Below, in pieces: positions 57,924-64,000 of a stretch of DNA of 64,000 bases (position 1 is the stretch's first letter; every line of letters begins with the position of its first letter). The DNA is taken from positions 62,001 through 126,000 of the forward strand of contig JBBKWU010000013.1 of NCBI GenBank assembly GCA_037969035.1, in the 5' to 3' direction. Origin of the DNA: JBBKWU01 sp037969035. GTDB taxonomy: Bacteria; Pseudomonadota; Alphaproteobacteria; Micavibrionales; Micavibrionaceae. Both the position numbers and the translations under genes were made by a program. The notes under the pieces are model-generated. The model did no database searches. It saw only the letters and a program-made list of their open reading frames with translations, and was not told where the DNA came from.

Positions 57924-59411
57924 CTAATCCAGTAATGATTTTTTGATAAGCGCGCGCCATTCGTTGTAATGGGTGTCGGCTTCTTCGCGTGCCATGGTGG
58001 GTTTATATTGCTTGGCGATTTGCCAATGGTTGGCGATGTCATCCAAATCCTTATAAATTTCTGCGTGAAGACCCGCGAGATACGCCGCACCCAGTGCCGT
58101 GGTTTCCTGCACGGTGGGAATATCAAGCTGCGCGTCAACAATATCGGCAATGAACTGGCAGACAAACTGATTGGATACCAGACCGCCATCGGCGCGGATG
58201 ATATCAGGGGCGAAGCCTGTATCGGCTTTCATGGCTTCTAACAAGTCGCGGGTTTGGAAGGCTTGTGCTTCAAGTGCGGCGCGGGTGATGTGAGCTTTTG
58301 TGCTTTCGCGTGATAGGCCGCTAATCAGGGCGCGGGCATCAGGCTTCCAGTATGGCGCGCCTAATCCTGTGAAGGCGGGCACAAAATACACGCCGTTATT
58401 ATCGGGCACAGAGGTGGCAAGGGCCTCGCTCTCTGCTGCATCGGTGAATAGACCTAAGCCATCACGGAGCCATTGTATGGCGGCTCCCGCCACAAAAATA
58501 GAGCCTTCGATGGCGTAAGTGATTTTACCGTCAAAACGGTAGGCAGGCGTTGTCAGGAGCTTGTTTTGAGAGCGTTTGAAGGTGTCGCCAATATTCATCA
58601 ACGCAAAACAACCTGTGCCATAGGTCGATTTAATCATCTTTTCTTTGAAACACGCTTGTCCGATGAGTGCGGCTTGTTGGTCGCCCGCGACACCGCCAAC
58701 GGTGTAGCTTTTTCCAAAATGTTCGGCCTCTGTTTGACCAAAATCAGATACGTTATCTTTTACCTCGGGAAGCAGGGCGCGCGGAATATTAAACAGTGCG
58801 AGTAATTCATCATCCCACTTTTGGCTGACAATGTTATAGAGCATTGTGCGCGAAGCATTGGTGATGTCGGTCACGTGGCGTTTGCCGTTTGTCAGCTTCC
58901 AGATCAGAAAGCTATCAATTGTACCAAAGGCGAGTTTTCCTGCGTCTGCTTTGGCGCGTGCACCGTCAACATTATCCAAAATCCAGCCGATTTTCGTGGC
59001 GGAGAAATAAGGGTCGAGCAAGAGGCCTGTTTTTGATGAAACGGTATTTTCGTGACCACCCTCTTTGAGCGTCTTACAGATATCGGCTGTGCGGCGATCT
59101 TGCCAGACAATCGCGTTATAGATTGGTTTGCCTGTGTCGCGATCCCAGATTACGGTGGTTTCACGCTGGTTTGTAATACCGATAGCTGCGATTTTTGCGG
59201 CTTGGTCGGGGGTATCTTTGATGATCGCGCGGCAGCAGTTTAATGTATCGCTCCAGATATCGTTGGCATCTTGTTCGACCCAGCCTTTATGCGGGTAAAA
59301 TAATGTCAGTTCTTTTTGGGAAACGTTGAGGACTTTTCCTTTTGCGGAGAATAATATCGCGCGGGAGCTGGTGGTGCCTTGGTCAATGGCAAGAATGGTT
59401 GGCGCGCTCAT
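57924..59411 (-). CDS. glpK: Glycerol kinase
   Basis: GlpK phosphorylates glycerol to sn-glycerol 3-phosphate, which GlpD then oxidises. The 495 residues fit the family: ILAIDQGTTSSRAILF is the phosphate loop, GITNQRETTVIWDRDTGKPI follows, and the second domain has FVPAFTGLGAPYW and ADGGLVSNQFVCQFIADI. The start overlaps the methyltransferase end by 4 bp (ATGA), so it is translated with it. The gene order glpD-methyltransferase-glpK is unusual because the transporter glpF and the regulator glpR are missing from the window. Confidence 0.96.
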   Translation of the reverse strand: MSAPTILAIDQGTTSSRAILFSAKGKVLNVSQKELTLFYPHKGWVEQDANDIWSDTLNCCRAIIKDTPDQAAKIAAIGITNQRETTVIWDRDTGKPIYNAIVWQDRRTADICKTLKEGGHENTVSSKTGLLLDPYFSATKIGWILDNVDGARAKADAGKLAFGTIDSFLIWKLTNGKRHVTDITNASRTMLYNIVSQKWDDELLALFNIPRALLPEVKDNVSDFGQTEAEHFGKSYTVGGVAGDQQAALIGQACFKEKMIKSTYGTGCFALMNIGDTFKRSQNKLLTTPAYRFDGKITYAIEGSIFVAGAAIQWLRDGLGLFTDAAESEALATSVPDNNGVYFVPAFTGLGAPYWKPDARALISGLSRESTKAHITRAALEAQAFQTRDLLEAMKADTGFAPDIIRADGGLVSNQFVCQFIADIVDAQLDIPTVQETTALGAAYLAGLHAEIYKDLDDIANHWQIAKQYKPTMAREEADTHYNEWRALIKKSLLD

Positions 59412-60181
59412 GAAGCTGCTTTCTTAATTGTCAGAATGCGACCAGCGCGGATTTTACACGCGAGGCTCAGTAGAAATTTGCCGATGGGATTGTTCAAAAC
59501 AGGCACAAGTTTGGCGAGTTTTGAATGCCCTTGTAGGCGGTAAAGCATATAGTCGGCCTCGTGCGTGATCGGGCGCGTTCCGAAGGTGCTGTGCCAGAGG
59601 ATGTTGATTTCGTACATCGGGCGGTAAAAGCATGATTTTATAAAGTAGGCTTGGAAATATTCCGCCCATTTTGCCGCGTTATGTTCGCCTGTTTCTTTGC
59701 CCAGACCCAAATATTTGACGGTTTTTAAATATTGATATTGGAGCTTTGAATTTGGTTTCAGCCAATGTGCAAAATACACTTTGGCATGCCCCTCCCACCA
59801 TGTTTCTTTTGTCGGGAACAGAGCAAGAAACAAGCCACCTGGTTTTAGAACACGGTGAATTTCTGTCAAAGATTGCGCGGCATTTTCGACATGCTCGAAC
59901 ACCATATTGGATGACACAGCATCAAAGTGATTAGCTGGAAAGGGAAGAATTCCGTCTTTAATCTGGCTGATTTTTGCGGTTACATCTTTGCGGTCACGCT
60001 TGGCTTGTTCATGATAATTGCCATAGTGATCGGCATAAGGATCAGCACCATAATAATCCAGACCTGCGGCTAAGCCGCGTTCTACAACTTGTCCTGCGCC
60101 ACAGCCAAAATCAAGGAAGCGCCCATTTTGCGGGGCTGTTTTTTTGATTTGATCAATAATGTAATCGTAATTTGAGGCCAT
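59408..60181 (-). CDS. Class I SAM-dependent methyltransferase between glpD and glpK
   Basis: The 257-residue protein has the Rossmann SAM motif FLDFGCGAGQVVERGL, then the acidic loop YYGADPYA and the post-I strand FDAVSSNMVFEHVEN, ending with FLALFPTKETWWEGH. It belongs to the Methyltransf_11-like group, which acts on lipids, quinones or small metabolites. It starts 2 bp after glpD and overlaps glpK by 4 bp, so it is inside the glycerol operon. The substrate is unknown; a link to glycerol lipid metabolism is only suggested by position. Confidence 0.88.
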   Translation of the reverse strand: MASNYDYIIDQIKKTAPQNGRFLDFGCGAGQVVERGLAAGLDYYGADPYADHYGNYHEQAKRDRKDVTAKISQIKDGILPFPANHFDAVSSNMVFEHVENAAQSLTEIHRVLKPGGLFLALFPTKETWWEGHAKVYFAHWLKPNSKLQYQYLKTVKYLGLGKETGEHNAAKWAEYFQAYFIKSCFYRPMYEINILWHSTFGTRPITHEADYMLYRLQGHSKLAKLVPVLNNPIGKFLLSLACKIRAGRILTIKKAAS

Positions 60182-60183
60182 AT

Positions 60184-61722
60184 TTATATTTCGCGCTTTT
60201 CACTTTTTATGTTGGAATGCTTCATGTAATCCGCGAGATTATAGGAGGTTTTATCCTTGATGTGCAAGCCGAGCTTGGTACGGCGCCACAGAACGTCTTC
60301 GGGCGTTACTGCCCATTCGTAAAGGATCAGGTAATCAACTTCAGCGCGGTAAAGATCATCGCCGAAATGCTTGCCAAGGTCTTCTGGCTTTTTTACACCA
60401 CTTAGAAAAATGTCCATATTTGTGCCGTATGTCCGAGCATAACGCTGAATAAGTGCGGCGGGCAGGGCACTATAGCGGTTTTTCTGGAACTTTGCAAAAC
60501 GGTCAAAATCTTTGGCAGGAATATCGCCACCGGGTAATGTCGCGCCTTTTGTCCAAAAGCCATGGGCGCAAATCATGTTGACGGCCTTTTCAGAAAGATG
60601 GCGATAGGTCGTGAGCTTGCCACCAAAAACCGATAAAATCGGGGGGCCGTGTAATGTATCCAAAACAAGGTGATAATCGCGCGTGACGGCGGATGCGTTT
60701 TGATCGCCGTCATCAAATAATGGTCGTACGCCGCTGTAGGTGTATTTAATATCGCTGCGTTTGGTGGGTTCTTTCAAGCTATCATTGGCGGCGCGGAGCA
60801 AATAATCAATTTCGGCCTCGCTGATGGTGGCTTCAACGGGGTCGCCTTCGAAATCTTCATCCGTTGTGCCGATAAGGGTGTAATCGTTTTCATACGGAAT
60901 GGTGAATACTATGCGTCCGTCTGGTTGTTGCAAGATATAGCAATGATCGCCCGTGTAGCGTTTTTTCACAATGATGTGGCTGCCTTTGACGAGGCGAATT
61001 TGGGGTGTTTTCGCGGTGGTTAAATTTGATTGTTCAAGCACACCGCGCACCCAAGGCCCTGTGGCGTTAATGACTTTATCAGCAGTGATGGTGCGGCTTT
61101 TATGATTGCGCAGGTTCTGCATTGTGACATGCCAAAATGCGCCGCCTTTATCAGGCGTTAGGTTCGTGCAGGCTGTATAGGTGAGAATTTCTGCGCCGCG
61201 TTGTTTGGCGTCCATCGCATTGAGCACCACAAGCCGTGCATCATCGACCCAGCAATCCGCATACGAAAATCCGTTCGTATAATGATTTTGTAAGGCGTGA
61301 CCGCGCTTATCTTTCAACAAATTAACGGCGTGAGATTTCTTCATTTTCCCACGCCCTGCAAGGATATCATATAGAAACAATCCGCATCGTATCATCCATT
61401 TTGGCCTTAGAGAGCTATTATGTGGCAGGATAAATTCGAGCGGATGAATGATATGAGGTGCCATGCCCATCAGCACTTCACGTTCTTTGAGAGATTCATG
61501 AACAAGACGAAATTCGTAATGCTCAAGATAACGTAATCCACCGTGGATGAGCTTGGTGCTTGATGATGATGTGGCACCAGCGAGGTCTTGTGCCTCTAGT
61601 AAAAGAACAGATAGGCCGCGCCCTGCGGCATCACGCGCAATGCCTACGCCGTTAATACCACCGCCAATGACACAAAGATCATAATGGTTTGTTTGGGGTG
61701 TGTGTGTAGTGTGTTGATTCAT
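60184..61722 (-). CDS. glpD: Glycerol-3-phosphate dehydrogenase (aerobic, FAD)
   Basis: GlpD oxidises glycerol 3-phosphate to dihydroxyacetone phosphate and passes electrons to the quinone pool. The FAD loop DLCVIGGGINGVGIARDAAG stands at the N-terminus; GATSSSSTKLIHGGLRYLEH, KVINATGPWV and YSGVRPLFDDG follow. The 512 residues fit. The ATG at 61722 is chosen because it places the FAD loop about 15 residues in; a longer frame to 61776 overlaps the UPF0262 gene. It is cotranscribed with the methyltransferase and glpK. Confidence 0.95.
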   Translation of the reverse strand: MNQHTTHTPQTNHYDLCVIGGGINGVGIARDAAGRGLSVLLLEAQDLAGATSSSSTKLIHGGLRYLEHYEFRLVHESLKEREVLMGMAPHIIHPLEFILPHNSSLRPKWMIRCGLFLYDILAGRGKMKKSHAVNLLKDKRGHALQNHYTNGFSYADCWVDDARLVVLNAMDAKQRGAEILTYTACTNLTPDKGGAFWHVTMQNLRNHKSRTITADKVINATGPWVRGVLEQSNLTTAKTPQIRLVKGSHIIVKKRYTGDHCYILQQPDGRIVFTIPYENDYTLIGTTDEDFEGDPVEATISEAEIDYLLRAANDSLKEPTKRSDIKYTYSGVRPLFDDGDQNASAVTRDYHLVLDTLHGPPILSVFGGKLTTYRHLSEKAVNMICAHGFWTKGATLPGGDIPAKDFDRFAKFQKNRYSALPAALIQRYARTYGTNMDIFLSGVKKPEDLGKHFGDDLYRAEVDYLILYEWAVTPEDVLWRRTKLGLHIKDKTSYNLADYMKHSNIKSEKREI

Positions 61723-61738
61723 GGGTATAAGAATAACA

Positions 61739-62224
61739 CTACCGCATGAATCGTAAATGTTTTTCGTGTAAAACACAGATCAAAGTGAAAAAACGGCGCG
61801 CGGTTTCAAAATCAATCTCGATTTTACCTTCTAGCCGATCAATCAATAATTGTGCGCCTTCGTTATGCAGACCGCGCCGCCCCATATCAATAGCCTCTAA
61901 TTTTTCCTGACGCCCCTCAAGGCGCGCCTTTTCGTGGCTGCGGATCATCATGAAGTAATCTTCGATCAAACGCTTATAGGGTTTTACGGAAAGAATGTAG
62001 CTATTGAGGTCTTGCCCTGCTTCGCTGCGGATGAGAAGGACAAGTCGTCCTTCCTGTATAGATAGGTCAAGGTCATAGGGGCCGTCTTGCAGGCCAGTGG
62101 GTTTGAAATGGTTACCACGCAGCAAATCTTTGAGCGCGGCATCTTGCTCACGCTTCAAATGATTGGCGATGACGGTGCGCTCACCGTCTTTGATCTGTAT
62201 TTTGGAAATGATGTGACTGGTCAT
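61739..62224 (-). CDS. UPF0262 family protein
   Basis: This 161-residue protein matches UPF0262, a family restricted to alphaproteobacteria: KREQDAALKDLLRGNHF, the strand YDLDLSIQEGRLVLLI and LKPYKRLIEDYFMMIRSH-like core, LEAIDMGRRGLHNEGAQLL and the end RFFTLICVLHEKH are present. No function is known. In other alphaproteobacteria the family is found near hisD, murA and infA; here murA lies 0.5 kb away. It is 16 bp upstream of glpD and points the same way. Confidence 0.88.
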   Translation of the reverse strand: MTSHIISKIQIKDGERTVIANHLKREQDAALKDLLRGNHFKPTGLQDGPYDLDLSIQEGRLVLLIRSEAGQDLNSYILSVKPYKRLIEDYFMMIRSHEKARLEGRQEKLEAIDMGRRGLHNEGAQLLIDRLEGKIEIDFETARRFFTLICVLHEKHLRFMR

Positions 62225-62297
62225 GACTTTATTATCCCTGTATGCTTTTTATCTATTTTGTTGCGCATATGCAATCTTTGTTACAGGAAAAGGGCTT

Positions 62298-62669
62298 ATG
62301 AAGATTTTAGTTGTAGATGATGATCGTTATATTATTGAGATGATCAATTTCATGTTGGATGGTCAAGGCCATGATATTCATAGTTTTTCGCATGTGGATG
62401 ATGCGATTGCTGCTGTGAATGACAACGAATTTGATCTGATTATCACCGATATTGTGATGCCCGATAAGACAGGCATTGATTTCATGAAGTATATAAAAAT
62501 CGAAAAAGGCCTTAAGACGCCTGTACTGGCGATGACAGCGGGGCTTGAAAATGCGGTTGATGATTACGTCAGCCACGCCAGCCTTTACGCGGATAAGGCG
62601 ATCCCGAAGCCGCTCAAAAAAGCCGAGTTTATCGCGATCGTTAATGAATTAGGCGGCGTTAAGACCTAG
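62298..62669 (+). CDS. Single-domain response regulator (CheY/CpdR-like)
   Basis: The 123-residue protein is a lone receiver domain: MKILVVDDDRYI with the acidic cluster at 7-9, the phospho-acceptor Asp in FDLIITDIVMPDKTG near residue 54, a Thr/Ala pair in VLAMTAG and Lys in AIPKPLKKAEF. The ITDIVMP run also occurs in CpdR, the regulator of ClpXP-dependent CtrA turnover, but the resemblance is general. The ATG at 62298 has AGGAAAAGGG ahead; a longer frame from 62223 is rejected. It is 7 bp from murA on the other strand. Its partner kinase is unknown. Confidence 0.88.
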   Translation: MKILVVDDDRYIIEMINFMLDGQGHDIHSFSHVDDAIAAVNDNEFDLIITDIVMPDKTGIDFMKYIKIEKGLKTPVLAMTAGLENAVDDYVSHASLYADKAIPKPLKKAEFIAIVNELGGVKT

Positions 62670-62676
62670 ATTATTA

Positions 62677-64000
62677 TTACGCAGCAGGTGGAATACGCTC
62701 GATTTTAGCACCAACCTTGCCGAGTTTGTCCACGATGTTCTCATAGCCACGATCAAGGTGGTAAATGCGGTTTACAATCGTTTCCCCTTCGGCAACCAAT
62801 GCCGCCAAAACAAGCGCAACAGAGGCACGTAGATCAGTCGCCATGACTTCTGCGCCTTTAAGCGTCTTTACACCACGAATAATTGCGGAATGCCCTTGCG
62901 GACGGATATCGGCACCCATACGGCAAAGCTCTGGCACGTGCATGAAACGGTTCTCAAAAATGGTTTCTGTGACCATGCCTGCGCCATCGCAAAGGGTGAG
63001 CATCGTCATAAATTGTGCTTGCAGATCCGTCGGGAAGCCGGGGTAAGGTTCTGTCATGATGTCTGTGCCGCGTAACGGTGTATCATTGCGGGAAACGATA
63101 ATATCGCCGCCGTCTTCACTGATTTTCAGACCTGCTTCTTCGAGCGGAGCAATGAGCGACGTTAAATGGTCAAGGCGTGCTTTTTTCAAACGGACTTCAC
63201 CGCCTGTTAAACAAACACCAATCATCCATGTCCCTGTTTCGATGCGGTCGGCAACGACGCTGTGCGTTGCTCCATGAAGGGCTTTGACACCTGTGATTAT
63301 GATTTTGTCGCTGCCGAGGCCTTCGATTCTGGCACCCATTTTAATCAGGCATTCGCCTAAATCGACAATCTCAGGCTCACGTGCGGCGTTATGGAGCGTT
63401 GTTACACCTTCTGCCAGCGTTGCCGCCATCATCAGGTTTTCAGTGGCACCAACGGAGACTTTCGGGAATGTAATGGACGCGCCCTTTAAACCGTTTGGCA
63501 CGTCTGCTTTGATATAGCCGCCTTCGATTTCAATCTCGGCACCCATTTTGATTAGTCCGTCAATGTGTAGATCAACAGGACGTGTTCCGATGGCACAGCC
63601 ACCAGGAAGCGATACTTCGGCTTTGCCAACACGGGCAAGCAACGGGCCAAGCACCAAAATACTGGCGCGCATTTTACGGACAAGCTCATACGGCGCGATA
63701 TGGGATGCAATTTCTTTAGCATGCAAAACACCAACGCCATCTTCACGGATCGCGATGCGTGTGCCGAGTGTTTCCAGCACAGAAGACAATGTCTTTATAT
63801 CACCTAAAGAAATAGGCAGGTTTTCAAGCTGCAAAGGCTCAGCCGATAGAATGCAAGCGCACATCAGTGGTAGCGACGCATTTTTGGCACCGCTCACTGT
63901 GATTTCGCCATTTAAACGTTGGCCGCCAACAATACGTAAGCGGTCAAGTCCAGATGTCTTATTCGCTTTCGCCTGATTTTGGGGCGACGCAGGGGAGAGT
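62677..64000 (-). CDS. murA: UDP-N-acetylglucosamine 1-carboxyvinyltransferase MurA, 5' end beyond the right edge
   Basis: MurA transfers enolpyruvate to UDP-GlcNAc, the first committed step of peptidoglycan synthesis. The visible 440 residues include the N-terminal strand DRLRIVGGQRLNGE, TVSGAKNASLPLMCACILS, the catalytic Cys in SLPGGCAIGTRPVDLH and the GYENIVDKLGKVGAKIERI end. No start codon lies in frame up to the window edge: residues ahead of DRLRI read through without ATG, GTG or TTG, so the start is beyond 64000. An internal ATG at 63897 would remove the first strands and is rejected. The assignment is safe. Confidence 0.96.
   Translation of the reverse strand, partial: LSPASPQNQAKANKTSGLDRLRIVGGQRLNGEITVSGAKNASLPLMCACILSAEPLQLENLPISLGDIKTLSSVLETLGTRIAIREDGVGVLHAKEIASHIAPYELVRKMRASILVLGPLLARVGKAEVSLPGGCAIGTRPVDLHIDGLIKMGAEIEIEGGYIKADVPNGLKGASITFPKVSVGATENLMMAATLAEGVTTLHNAAREPEIVDLGECLIKMGARIEGLGSDKIIITGVKALHGATHSVVADRIETGTWMIGVCLTGGEVRLKKARLDHLTSLIAPLEEAGLKISEDGGDIIVSRNDTPLRGTDIMTEPYPGFPTDLQAQFMTMLTLCDGAGMVTETIFENRFMHVPELCRMGADIRPQGHSAIIRGVKTLKGAEVMATDLRASVALVLAALVAEGETIVNRIYHLDRGYENIVDKLGKVGAKIERIPPAA

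Overview
The window reads as chromosomal DNA of a flagellated alphaproteobacterium with moderate G+C. The evidence is a CtrA master cell-cycle regulator, an NDUFA12-type complex I subunit, a UPF0262 protein and a DUF2155 protein, all typical of that class, together with flagellar genes (fliI, fliJ, a FliK-like protein, a FlgO-like lipoprotein). The order cannot be fixed from the sequence alone; a deep-branching or poorly sampled alphaproteobacterial lineage (for example Rhodospirillales- or Micavibrio-like) is a guess. No tRNA, rRNA, CRISPR array, prophage or complete insertion sequence was seen.

Layout. 1-2.7 kb: the start of a phoH gene, an unusual non-coding stretch (pyrimidine-rich leader, small RNA candidate, palindromic repeat), ctrA with a phased TTAA ladder, and a zinc metallopeptidase. 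2.8-10.3 kb: exported proteins around the fliI-fliJ cluster, a bound alpha/beta hydrolase and a long Pro/Gln-rich FliK-like protein. 10.4-16.5 kb: ribonucleotide reductase (nrdB, nrdA) split by an opposite-strand aldo/keto reductase, then pyruvate kinase. 16.5-25.4 kb: a LapG-like protease with an MshEN-like N-terminus, hldE (LPS heptose), a long unknown protein, a Fur-box-like promoter with a small Cys protein, two lipoproteins (one FlgO-like), a pilin-like protein and a SPOR-tailed D-Ala-D-Ala carboxypeptidase. 25.5-31.5 kb: a phasin, a PfkB kinase, clpS and clpA. 31.5-40.4 kb: a second pilin-like protein, NDUFA12, mlaD, DUF2155, aat, accC, accB, aroQ, two DsbA-like proteins and an M48 peptidase with TPRs. 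40.4-52.9 kb: rlmE, purine genes (guaB, a purine nucleoside phosphorylase, guaA), an rsmB-type methyltransferase, a TPR-sulfotransferase and several unknown small proteins. 52.9-57.9 kb looks like an accessory patch: an AT-rich lipoprotein, a second copy of the palindromic repeat, a RelE/ParD-like toxin-antitoxin pair, a His-rich metal-binding protein, and an acyltransferase with an SGNH domain. 57.9-64 kb: glpK, a methyltransferase, glpD, UPF0262, a single-domain response regulator and murA, which runs off the right edge.

How the genes fit together. Aat, ClpS and ClpA together make a near-complete bacterial N-degron pathway. GlpD and GlpK form a glycerol-use operon that feeds glycolysis near its pyruvate kinase end. 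AccB/AccC, MlaD, HldE, DacA-like and MurA serve envelope building. The most interesting leads are the MshEN-LapG fusion, the phasin gene with two good translation starts and paired TGC-rich repeats around its promoter, the small RNA candidate downstream of ctrA, the two pilin-like paralogues, and the regulatory sites at ctrA, nrdB and the Fur-like promoter. Protein starts were moved from the longest reading frame where a ribosome binding site, a signal peptide or the family pattern supported it; each case is stated.
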